The notes beneath the pieces are model-generated. The model had not been told where the DNA came from, did not search any database, and worked only from the letters and a program-made list of their open reading frames with translations. The translations under genes and the position numbers were made by a program. From Mycolicibacterium arenosum (lineage in GTDB: Bacteria; Actinomycetota; Actinomycetes; Mycobacteriales; Mycobacteriaceae), in NCBI RefSeq assembly GCF_024320865.1, contig NZ_JANDBD010000003.1, positions 1-64,000 on the forward strand: a DNA stretch of 64,000 nt. Direction: 5' to 3'. Positions 1 through 7,398 of this stretch are shown piece after piece. The stretch's first letter is position 1. Each line of letters begins with the position of its first letter.

Positions 1-1602
1 TATGGACAAATCACCTTGAAAGCCATCTATGGCAAGTGTTTTCCGAGTCACCCAGCAGCCCACCGGATCGACCCCCGTCGAAGCCGTCCGGTTGCCATCA
101 CTGTGCACCAATAGGTGTTTTCGGCACAGCGTGGCGATGTTGCCCGGATGGGTCAGCCCGCCGGGGCGGCCGTAGGGGACGGTGTGGTCGAGATCGGCGT
201 ACTCGGCCGGGTGATCGCAGCCGAGGAACCGGCACGTCATATCGCGGGCCCGGACGAGACGTTGGGTCGCGATGGAGGGTCGGTAGCGGATCTCGGCGGT
301 CAGGTCCTCGGGTGTGGCGATGGTGCGGATGGAGGCGCCCATCCGGCACAGGTCGGCCAGCAGCGCGGCGGGCAGGACGCCACCGCCGGCGACGATCGCG
401 GTATACCCGCACGGGGTGGTGGTCGCGGGGGTGGGAGTCGTTGCGGATTCGGCGTTCTCGGGCTCGGTGACGGAATCCATTCGTTCGGGCGCGGATTCCT
501 CGTCGAGTGGCGGCTCCGGGTGCTCGTCGGGCTCGTCGTCGGCGGGCCGATGGTGTTCCCAGTTGACGACCGGGTCGTCACCTACACCGTCGTCACGCGT
601 GGGGTCGACGTCTCGGTCCGGTTCCCCGTCGCCGGGCGGCAGTTCGGGCTCTTCCTCGTCCTCGGGTGGCGCTTCGTCGGTCCAGTGCTGCTCCCAGTCG
701 TAGTCGCGGTCGTAGCGCGGCCCACCGTCGTCCGGCCCGTCATCCGGGCCGTCATCCTGGCCGTCGTCGGGTGCCGGGCCGTCGGCGGGGTGGGGGTTGT
801 CGGTCAGGACGAGGATCTCGAAGTGCTTACCGCGGGCGTCGGGCCCGGTGGCGGGGCAGTCCGGGGATCCGCACAGGCACGGCAGGTGATCGCCGCCGGC
901 GTTGATGATCCCGTGGGCGGCCACGCGGCGTTCGCCGTGGGTGCGCGGATCCTCGGGACACACCGATGTGGCCATGGCGTCCAGGCGGCGGTCGGTCAGT
1001 TCGGCGTCCAGGGCGCTGACCCGTCCGTAGATGGAGCGGGTGCCGGTGGCGTCGTCGGGTTTGCCGAACGCGATGTTCAGCGAGCGCTGCGCGGTGCGGA
1101 ACCGGCGCACCGCGTCGGGGTCGTGGCGTTCGATCGCGGCGTCGATGGCGTCGGCGAGTTTCTGCTCGGAGTAGCCGCCCCATCGGGTGGCCACTGCGGC
1201 GAGGTCGGCGTCCACCCGGGCCAGCGCGTCGGGGTCGACGATCAGTTGGGTGCGCCACGACGCGGTGGCCGCCACCTTCGGGGTGATGTCGCCGAGGCGC
1301 AGCAGGTCCCCGGTCAGGGGGATCCGGTCGCGTAGGTCCAGGGCCTGGTACATCAACCCCGAGGCCGTGCGGTGGCTGACGATCAGGTCGGCGGCGATCT
1401 CGGCGGCACAGCAATCCCAGGCGTCGCAGGCCGACCGTTCCCGCGACCGCGCCAACTCGGTGCCCAGGCGCCGGTCGATCAGTTCGGCGATCGCGGCCAG
1501 GCGGTGTCCGGCGGTCGCGGCCTCTATCCGCGCGTACCCGGTGATCGCGAGGTTCAGCGCGGCATCGTCCATCCCCGCCGGATCCCGAAACGCTTCGCAC
1601 AT
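1..1602 (-). CDS. DUF222/13E12-family HNH endonuclease-like protein (3' end outside window)
   Basis: The minus-strand frame from ATG 1602 (MCEAFRDPAGMDDAALN) is open to base 1, so at least 534 codons are present and the C-terminus lies outside the window. The N-terminal half is a DUF222-like helical region (ARIEAATAGHRLAAIAELIDRR), the middle is a long Asp/Glu/Pro-rich acidic linker, and the end is an HNH module with CRFLGCDHPAEYADLDHTVPY, then GLTHPGN and LCRKH. These proteins occur in many copies in mycobacteria and their cellular role is poorly known. The final motif reads LCRKHLLVHS, whereas members I know read CRKHH or CRFHH, so one histidine appears to be missing and nuclease activity is doubtful. 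The out-of-frame ATG at 1606 gives a frame without these motifs and was rejected. Confidence 0.85.
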   Translation of the reverse strand, partial: MCEAFRDPAGMDDAALNLAITGYARIEAATAGHRLAAIAELIDRRLGTELARSRERSACDAWDCCAAEIAADLIVSHRTASGLMYQALDLRDRIPLTGDLLRLGDITPKVAATASWRTQLIVDPDALARVDADLAAVATRWGGYSEQKLADAIDAAIERHDPDAVRRFRTAQRSLNIAFGKPDDATGTRSIYGRVSALDAELTDRRLDAMATSVCPEDPRTHGERRVAAHGIINAGGDHLPCLCGSPDCPATGPDARGKHFEILVLTDNPHPADGPAPDDGQDDGPDDGPDDGGPRYDRDYDWEQHWTDEAPPEDEEEPELPPGDGEPDRDVDPTRDDGVGDDPVVNWEHHRPADDEPDEHPEPPLDEESAPERMDSVTEPENAESATTPTPATTTPCGYTAIVAGGGVLPAALLADLCRMGASIRTIATPEDLTAEIRYRPSIATQRLVRARDMTCRFLGCDHPAEYADLDHTVPYGRPGGLTHPGNIATLCRKHLLVHSDGNRTASTGVDPVGCWVTRKTLAIDGFQGDLSI

Positions 1603-1718
1603 ACATTCGATTATCCGGACGTCGAGGACCTCTCGCCACGGTGGACGATCGACCTGTGGATGAAACCCGGACTGTGGATGACTCAGGCCCGCAACACGAT
1701 TCGTGTCACACCCGTATG
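1603..1718. other. Intergenic, promoter region of the HNH gene
   Basis: This is a short gap between two minus-strand genes. I see no convincing hairpin or RNA gene in it. It presumably carries the promoter of the HNH-like gene, but I could not pick a -10 element with confidence. Confidence 0.4.
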
Positions 1719-3164
1719 CTAGGCCCGCACCCACTCGTTGTCCGCCACCCAGGGTGACGCCGACGCCGCGACCTCCCATGCGATGTCGGCGGGCACGTCG
1801 AGGACCCGGTAACCCTTGACGCCAGCGGCCGTCGCCGCGATCAACGTCGCCACTCCCGCGCGACGCTGAAAGACGGTCTGCCGCACGGTCCACCCGATGA
1901 TGCCCGCTGCGGCGATGCAGTCGCGCCGCCGGTCCACGCTGCCCGCGCGGGCCACCAGCCACTGCGCGTCGACCCAGTGCCCCAGTGCGCGAGCCCGATC
2001 CGCAGCCAATCCGGCACTGGCTGCGCCGAACACACCCAACCCCACCCACACCCAGACCGGAATCCCGACGAAGCACGACGCGGCGCCCAGTCCGACGGCG
2101 AGCAGCAGTGGGACGGTGAACGCCTTCGTCCACCGCCTGCGCGTCGCGACGGGCCCGTGGCCGACCAACGCGCGATCAACCACGTCCGCAGTGGTCAACT
2201 CGGACAGCACACGCTGCGCCGTCGCGCGGGGACACGGCGGCAACAGCAACGACGCCTCGCCGGCGCCGTTCACGCCCGTCATCACCGCATCGAGCCGCGC
2301 GCCTCCGAAAAGCCGCACCAGCAACGGTTCCCGCAGTGTGCCGCCGCGCAACCGCGCGGTGTCGTAGGTGTGCTCGCGCAACCTGAGCAGGCCGTGCTGC
2401 AGATGCAGCGTGTCATCGCGCCGGGACAACAGCAGGTTGCCGTAGGCGAACAGCGACCTGGCGACCGACAGCAGGACCGACATCGCCAGCAGTCCGAGCA
2501 CCGCGATGGCGACCGTCGCAACCACACCCGCGCGCTGTGCCGCATCCAGGCCGGCGCGGGTCAACTCCGAATTCTCAAGCGCCGCAGCAGCACCCGTCTG
2601 GTAGACCACCCCGACAGCGGCCGCAATCGTCGCCAGGCCGGTGAAGCTGAGCGGGCTGTACCGCAGCCAGGACGGTTGCCAGCGGGCCAGCACCTGCTCG
2701 CGCGGCCCCTCGAGCTCGTCGGGTTGCCGTTCCTCGACGAGCAGCGCCCTCAGGGAGGCCACCTCCGCCACGGGCACGGCGTCCAGCTCGAACTCGCTTT
2801 GGCCGCCGCCCTCCTGACCCGTGCTGATCTTGACGACGGCGAGCCCGAGTAGCCGGTGGAGCAGCCGGGCGTCGGTCGACACGGAGCGAATCCTGTTGCG
2901 CGGCACGGATAGCACCTTGCGCTGCAAGACGCCCTCGCGGCGCTGGATCTGGTCGACGTCGATCCGGTAGGTCGTGGTGAACCACTTCGCGATGCCGTAG
3001 AGCACCATGAGCGACAGAGCGGCGACGGAGTACCAGACGTTTCCCGTCGCGGTGCCCAGCACCACCGCGCCGATGAGTAGCGGCAGCTGGCCGAGGACCT
3101 CGTGCACCGGACTCACGAGCAGCATCCGCGGGCTGAGCCGGCGCCACCCATCCGGCTGCGTCAC
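1719..3164 (-). CDS. PH domain (bPH2/DUF304, YdbT-like) membrane protein
   Basis: The product is a 481-residue membrane protein. It begins TQPDGWRRLSPRM, followed by a hydrophobic pair (LGQLPLLIGAVVLGTATGNVWYSVAALSLMVLYGIAKWF) and a first bPH2 module (YRIDVDQIQRREGVLQRKVLSVPRNRIRSVS). More membrane segments follow near residues 190-260, then a second module (LLLSRRDDTLHLQHGLLRLREHTYD) and a third near the C-terminus. This multi-PH layout matches the YdbT family, which is encoded beside a small YdbS partner, as here. The GTG at 3164 overlaps the TGA of the upstream gene (GTGA), implying translational coupling. A longer in-frame extension to 3731 exists but crosses the partner gene and was rejected. 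The function is unknown; membrane-stress roles are proposed for Bacillus relatives. Confidence 0.85.
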   Translation of the reverse strand: MTQPDGWRRLSPRMLLVSPVHEVLGQLPLLIGAVVLGTATGNVWYSVAALSLMVLYGIAKWFTTTYRIDVDQIQRREGVLQRKVLSVPRNRIRSVSTDARLLHRLLGLAVVKISTGQEGGGQSEFELDAVPVAEVASLRALLVEERQPDELEGPREQVLARWQPSWLRYSPLSFTGLATIAAAVGVVYQTGAAAALENSELTRAGLDAAQRAGVVATVAIAVLGLLAMSVLLSVARSLFAYGNLLLSRRDDTLHLQHGLLRLREHTYDTARLRGGTLREPLLVRLFGGARLDAVMTGVNGAGEASLLLPPCPRATAQRVLSELTTADVVDRALVGHGPVATRRRWTKAFTVPLLLAVGLGAASCFVGIPVWVWVGLGVFGAASAGLAADRARALGHWVDAQWLVARAGSVDRRRDCIAAAGIIGWTVRQTVFQRRAGVATLIAATAAGVKGYRVLDVPADIAWEVAASASPWVADNEWVRA

Positions 3165-3646
3165 GTCGCGTCCTGCTCGCCCAGCGCGGCGATGTCGGTC
3201 AACTGCGCGGCGATGCGGTCTGCGACGTCCGAGTCCAGCGCGACGATCTGCACCGCACCCGCCGACGACGCCGTCGTGACCGTGACGTTGGCGAGTCCGA
3301 ACAGGCGATCCAGCGGGCTGCGCTGAGTGTCCACGGTCTGCACGCGGGAGATCGGCGCGATGCGGCGTTCCTCCACCAGCCACCCCGTACGGGTGTACAC
3401 CGCTTGGGCACCGACCTCCCACCGGTGCACCCGGTAACGCCACACCGGCACCACCCCGATGAAGAACAGCGCACCCGCTGCGGTCGCCGCGGCGGCCAGG
3501 CCGTGCCAGAGCGGCCACCGAGCGTCGAGCAGCCACCACACCACCTGCCCGATTGCCAGCAGCGCCCACGGCACCGCTGCGGCGACAGCCCACACCAGCG
3601 GGGCTTTGCGGCTCGGTCGATTGGCGGGATCGACGAGGGGCTTCAC
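3161..3646 (-). CDS. PH domain (YdbS-like) membrane protein
   Basis: This 161-residue protein has two N-terminal membrane helices (VWAVAAAVPWALLAIGQVVWWLL and AAAATAAGALFFIGVVPVW). They are followed by one bPH2 module (YTRTGWLVEERRIAPISRVQTVDTQRSPLDRLFGLANVTVTTA). That is the usual YdbS architecture and length. It is the first gene of a two-gene operon with the larger YdbT-like protein, with a 4-bp GTGA overlap. The GTG start at 3646 lies only 23 bp from the divergent SDR start at 3670, so the two promoters must overlap. Confidence 0.85.
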   Translation of the reverse strand: MKPLVDPANRPSRKAPLVWAVAAAVPWALLAIGQVVWWLLDARWPLWHGLAAAATAAGALFFIGVVPVWRYRVHRWEVGAQAVYTRTGWLVEERRIAPISRVQTVDTQRSPLDRLFGLANVTVTTASSAGAVQIVALDSDVADRIAAQLTDIAALGEQDAT

Positions 3647-3656
3647 AGGGAATCAG

Positions 3657-3662
3657 TATGGT
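3657..3662 (+). promoter_or_regulatory. -10 element (TATGGT), leaderless SDR start
   Basis: TATGGT fits the mycobacterial TANNNT -10 consensus and ends 7 nt before ATG 3670, so transcription would begin at about the start codon. This favours 3670 over the in-frame ATG at 3658. Confidence 0.5.
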
Positions 3663-3669
3663 CGTGCTC

Positions 3670-4590
3670 ATGAGCGCCAAGTGGACCGACGCCGATGTTC
3701 CCGACCAGTCCGGCCGCGTCGCCCTCGTCACGGGGTCGAATACCGGGCTGGGCTACGAGACGGCGAAGGTGCTCGCGCGGCGCGGCGCGGACGTCGTGAT
3801 GGCCGTGCGCGACACCGGCAAGGGCGAGGCCGCCGCCGCCACGATCAGGAAGGCGGCGCCGTCGTCGAACGTGGCGGTGCACGCACTCGACCTCGGGTCG
3901 CTCGACTCGGTCCGCACGGCCGGCGCCGAGCTCGCGGCGGCCTACCCGCGCATCGACCTGCTGATCAACAACGCGGGCGTCATGTACCCGCCGAAGTCGA
4001 CGACGGCCGACGGGTTCGAGCTGCAGTTCGGCACCAACCACCTCGGTCACTTCGCGTTGACCGGCCTGCTGCTGAAGAACGTTCTGGCCGTGCCGAATTC
4101 ACGCATCGTCGTGGTGGCCAGCATGGCGCACAAGATCCAGGCGAAGATCGACTTCGACGATCTGCAATGGGAGCGCCGGCGTTACAGTCGCGTCGCTGCG
4201 TACGGACAATCCAAGCTGGCCAACCTGATGTTCGCGTACACGCTGCAGCGACGACTGGAGGCCTCCGGCCAGAAGACGATCGCGCTGGCCGCGCACCCCG
4301 GCATCTCCAATACCGAACTCATGCGGCACGTGCCCGGAACCAGCCTGCCGGGCGTCATGAAAGCCGCCGGGCTGGTGACCAACAGCCCGTTCACGGGCGC
4401 GCTGGCGACCCTGCGCGCCGCCACCGACCCGGCGGCCCAGGGCGGCCAGTACTACGGTCCGGACGGGTTCCGCGAGTTGATGGGGCACCCGGTGCTGGTG
4501 TCGTCCAGCAAGCAGTCACACGACGTGAGCGTTCAGGAGCGGCTCTGGACGGTGTCCGAACAGCTCACCGGCGTCACCATCGAGGTCTGA
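3670..4590 (+). CDS. Short-chain dehydrogenase/reductase (Rv0439c-like)
   Basis: This 306-residue NAD(P)-dependent oxidoreductase has a Rossmann cofactor loop TGSNTGLG near residue 23, the LINNAGVMYPP element near 100, and the active-site pair in YGQSKLANL (YxxxK) near 180. The N-terminus (MSAKWTDADVPDQSGRVALVTG) resembles the WW-domain-oxidoreductase-like mycobacterial SDRs. The substrate is unknown. It lies 3 bp upstream of moeA2, the same order as M. tuberculosis Rv0439c-Rv0438c. The start at 3670 is chosen from the family N-terminus and a -10 element seven bases upstream. Confidence 0.9.
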   Translation: MSAKWTDADVPDQSGRVALVTGSNTGLGYETAKVLARRGADVVMAVRDTGKGEAAAATIRKAAPSSNVAVHALDLGSLDSVRTAGAELAAAYPRIDLLINNAGVMYPPKSTTADGFELQFGTNHLGHFALTGLLLKNVLAVPNSRIVVVASMAHKIQAKIDFDDLQWERRRYSRVAAYGQSKLANLMFAYTLQRRLEASGQKTIALAAHPGISNTELMRHVPGTSLPGVMKAAGLVTNSPFTGALATLRAATDPAAQGGQYYGPDGFRELMGHPVLVSSSKQSHDVSVQERLWTVSEQLTGVTIEV

Positions 4591-4593
4591 CCC

Positions 4594-5787
4594 GTGCGGT
4601 CCGTCGAGGAGCATCAGCGGGTTGTCGCCGGCCTCATCAGGCCCCGTGAGCCGCAACCGGTTCCGCTTGCCGAAGCCCTCGGCCTGGTGCTGGCGGCCGA
4701 CGTCGTGGCACCGCTGTCGCTGCCGGGGTTCGACAACTCGGCGATGGACGGCTACGCGGTGCTGGCGGAGGACGTCGCCGGAGCCTCCGAAGACAATCCG
4801 GTGACTCTTCCTGTCGCAGAGGACATTCCGGCCGGCCGCACCGACAGGCTCACGCTGGCGCCGGGCACCGCGCACCGCATCATGACGGGCGCGCCGGCGC
4901 CGGACGGTGCCACCGCGGTGGTGCCCGTCGAGGTCACCGACGGCGGCGTCGACACCGTGACGATCCGGGCCGGCGCCAGAACCGGACAACACCTCCGGCA
5001 CGCAGGTGAGGACGTCACCGCGGGCACCACGGTGTTGCACGCGGGTCAGGTGCTGACGCCCGCCGCGCTCGGCCTCGCGGCCGCGCTCGGATTGGGGCAC
5101 CTCGAGGTGGTACCCCGGCAGCGCGTGCTGGTGATGTCGACGGGCACCGAGCTCGTCGCCCCCGGCACCCCGCTCGAGCCGGGCCAGATCTACGAGTCCA
5201 ACGCGGTGATGCTGGCGGCGGCCGTCCGCGACGCCGGCGCCGAGGTGGTCGCGTCGACGATGACCGGCGACGACGTCGCGACGTTCCGCGAGACACTGTC
5301 CCGGCACTCGGCAGACGCCGACCTCATCATCACGACGGGCGGTGTCAGCGCGGGCGCCTACGAGGTGGTGAAGGACTCGTTCGGCGAGGAGGTCGAATTC
5401 GTCAAGGTCGCCATGCAGCCGGGGATGCCACAGGGCGCGGGCGTGGTCGACGGCACGCCGATCATCACGCTGCCGGGTAACCCCGTCAGCGCCCTGGTGT
5501 CGTTCGAGGTGTTCATCCGCTCGCCGCTGCGCACTGCGATGGCCCAGCCGGAACCGGACCGCCCGCGCGTCGAGGCGACACTGACCGAGGACTTGACCTC
5601 GCCGCGGGGTAAGCGGCAGTTCCGGCGCGGCGTGCTGGACGCCCGCGGAGGGACCGTGACCAGTTACGGCCCTCCGGCATCGCATCACCTTCGGTGGCTG
5701 GCCTCGGCGAACTGCCTGCTGGAACTGGGCGAGGACGTCGTCGAGTTGCCCGCAGGCTCAACCGTCCGAGTCTGGGACCTGGGTTAG
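4594..5787 (+). CDS. moeA2: Molybdopterin molybdenumtransferase MoeA2
   Basis: This 397-residue protein, starting at GTG 4594, would insert molybdate into adenylylated molybdopterin, the last step of molybdenum cofactor synthesis. Signatures include FDNSAMDGYAV (residues 46-56), the MPT-binding segment VLVMSTGTELV, then IITTGGVSAGAYE and LPGNPVSALVSFEVF. The C-terminal MoeA domain IV follows. The length is normal for MoeA. Synteny with Rv0438c supports moeA2 rather than moeA1. It follows the SDR gene by 3 bp and is probably cotranscribed with it. Confidence 0.95.
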   Translation: MRSVEEHQRVVAGLIRPREPQPVPLAEALGLVLAADVVAPLSLPGFDNSAMDGYAVLAEDVAGASEDNPVTLPVAEDIPAGRTDRLTLAPGTAHRIMTGAPAPDGATAVVPVEVTDGGVDTVTIRAGARTGQHLRHAGEDVTAGTTVLHAGQVLTPAALGLAAALGLGHLEVVPRQRVLVMSTGTELVAPGTPLEPGQIYESNAVMLAAAVRDAGAEVVASTMTGDDVATFRETLSRHSADADLIITTGGVSAGAYEVVKDSFGEEVEFVKVAMQPGMPQGAGVVDGTPIITLPGNPVSALVSFEVFIRSPLRTAMAQPEPDRPRVEATLTEDLTSPRGKRQFRRGVLDARGGTVTSYGPPASHHLRWLASANCLLELGEDVVELPAGSTVRVWDLG

Positions 5788-5827
5788 CAGTCCCGGCAAC
5801 CCGTCCCGACCGTAGAATCGGAGCCCC

Positions 5828-6544
5828 ATGGCCAGACCAGCGCGCCCAGCCGACGCCCCCGACCAATCCGAGCTCTCCCGACTGGTCGACCTCGTCCGCA
5901 TGACCGTCCCTCCCCTGCACCCCGCGGGCCTGCCGTTCATCGCGGGCGGCCTCGGTATCGCCCTCGCCGGCCGGCGGCATCGCTGGCTGCGCAACACGGG
6001 GCTGTCGGCGGCGAGCTTCAGTGCCCTGTTCTTCCGGCACCCGCCACGCGTGCCCCCCACTCGGCCCGGCGTGATCGTGGCCCCGGCCGACGGTCGGGTG
6101 ACGCTGATCGAGACCGTGCAGCCGCCCACCGAGCTGAACCTGCCCGCGGTCCCGATGACACGCGTCAGCATCTTCCTGTCGGTGTTCGACGCGCACGTTC
6201 AGCGCGCGCCGGTAGCCGGTGAGGTCGTGACCATCAAGTACCAGCCGGGCGAGTTCGGCTCCGCCGAGCGCGACGAGGCGAGCACGTCCAACGAGCGCAA
6301 CAGCGTGTGGCTGCGCACGTCGGACGGCGTCGACGTGGTCGCGGTGCAGATCGCGGGCCTCATCGCCCGGCGCATCATCTGCTCGACGAAGGTCGGCGAC
6401 AAGCTGGAGCTCGGCGAGACGTACGGGCTCATCCGGTTCGGCTCGCGACTGGACACCTACTTCCCCGCGGACGCCGAGGTGCGCGTCGAGATCGGGCAGC
6501 GCGCCATCGGTGGCGAGACGATCCTCGCGGAGCTGCCTCGATGA
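5828..6544 (+). CDS. psd: Phosphatidylserine decarboxylase
   Basis: The 238-residue proenzyme makes phosphatidylethanolamine from phosphatidylserine at the membrane. The self-cleavage motif is FGSR at about residues 204-207, where the serine would become the pyruvoyl cofactor; this form is usual in short bacterial Psd proteins. [18 protein letters not shown] and the [11 protein letters not shown] segment are also family signatures. A TAGAAT hexamer (5813-5818) ends 9 nt before the ATG and a weak GGAG lies in between. The stop overlaps the pssA start by 4 bp (ATGA), so the decarboxylase and the synthase that makes its substrate are coupled. Confidence 0.95.
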   Translation: MARPARPADAPDQSELSRLVDLVRMTVPPLHPAGLPFIAGGLGIALAGRRHRWLRNTGLSAASFSALFFRHPPRVPPTRPGVIVAPADGRVTLIETVQPPTELNLPAVPMTRVSIFLSVFDAHVQRAPVAGEVVTIKYQPGEFGSAERDEASTSNERNSVWLRTSDGVDVVAVQIAGLIARRIICSTKVGDKLELGETYGLIRFGSRLDTYFPADAEVRVEIGQRAIGGETILAELPR

Positions 6545-7398
6545 GTCGCATCAAGACGCCGCCGATCTCCATGCGCATTCTGCCCAGTGCGACGACGGTG
6601 CTCGCGATCTGCGCCGGATTGACGTCCATAAAGTTCGCGCTCGACGAGAAGCCGTGGATCTCGCTGGCCCTGATCGGCGCGGCGGCGGTCCTCGACGGCA
6701 TCGACGGCGGCATCGCCCGCGCGCTCAACGCGCAGTCCCGGATGGGCGCCGAGATCGACTCGCTCGCCGACGCGGTCAACTTCGGCGTCGCACCCGCGCT
6801 GGTCATCTACGTGAGCATGCTCGAGGGCTCGCAGGTCGGCTGGATCTTCGTCCTGCTGTACACGGTGTGCGTGGTGTTGCGACTCGCCCGCTTCAACGCG
6901 CTTCTGGACGACGACACCCAGCCGGCCTACACCCGCCAGTTCTTCACCGGCATGCCCGCTCCGTGCGGTGCCGTCGGGTCGATCGGCCCGTTGGTCGCCA
7001 TGATGCAGTTCGGCCACGGCTGGTGGACGTCCTCGTGGTTCGTCTGTGTGTGGCTGGCGATCAACGCCGCGCTGCTGGTCAGCCGGATCCCGACCCTCGC
7101 GCTCAAGGCGATCTCGGTGCCGCCCAACGCCGCACCGATCCTGCTGATCCTCATCGCCGCCGCCGCGGCGGGGCTATTGCTGTTCCCGTACATCCTGCTG
7201 CTGCTGATCATCGCCGGGTACCTGTGCATCATCCCGTTCACAGTCCGCAGCCAGCGGTGGGTGGCCGCGCGGCCCGAGGCCTGGGACACCAAGCCCAAGC
7301 AGCGGCGCGACATCCGCCGAGCGGCACGGCGAGCCGCGCCCAATCGCCGGTCGGTGGTCCGGCTGGGCCTGCGCAAGCCGGGCTCGCGGGATGACTGA
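6541..7398 (+). CDS. pssA: CDP-diacylglycerol-serine O-phosphatidyltransferase
   Basis: This 285-residue integral membrane enzyme condenses CDP-diacylglycerol and L-serine to phosphatidylserine. The CDP-alcohol phosphatidyltransferase motif is complete: D52, D55, G56, A59-R60, G69, D73 and D77 in [17 protein letters not shown] followed by [10 protein letters not shown]. Several hydrophobic segments follow, ending in a basic Arg-rich tail ([18 protein letters not shown]). The start is ATG 6541 inside the psd stop. The 3' end overlaps the next ATPase gene by 8 bp. Gene order matches Rv0437c-Rv0436c-Rv0435c. Confidence 0.95.
   Translation: MSRIKTPPISMRILPSATTVLAICAGLTSIKFALDEKPWISLALIGAAAVLDGIDGGIARALNAQSRMGAEIDSLADAVNFGVAPALVIYVSMLEGSQVGWIFVLLYTVCVVLRLARFNALLDDDTQPAYTRQFFTGMPAPCGAVGSIGPLVAMMQFGHGWWTSSWFVCVWLAINAALLVSRIPTLALKAISVPPNAAPILLILIAAAAAGLLLFPYILLLLIIAGYLCIIPFTVRSQRWVAARPEAWDTKPKQRRDIRRAARRAAPNRRSVVRLGLRKPGSRDD

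Noticed and set aside
1..111. Insertion-sequence junction in the HNH gene
   Set aside because: No terminal inverted repeat, target duplication or transposase is visible; the tail can also be read as a variant HHRLVH-type HNH end.
827..1639. Minus-strand Arg-rich frame starting at ATG 1606
   Set aside because: It overlaps the DUF222/HNH frame, is full of Arg as expected of a GC-rich shadow frame, and has no domain.
3165..3731. A 189-codon N-terminal extension of the large PH-domain protein
   Set aside because: It runs through the small PH-domain gene in another frame, has no domain, and the GTGA coupling at 3164 explains the true start.
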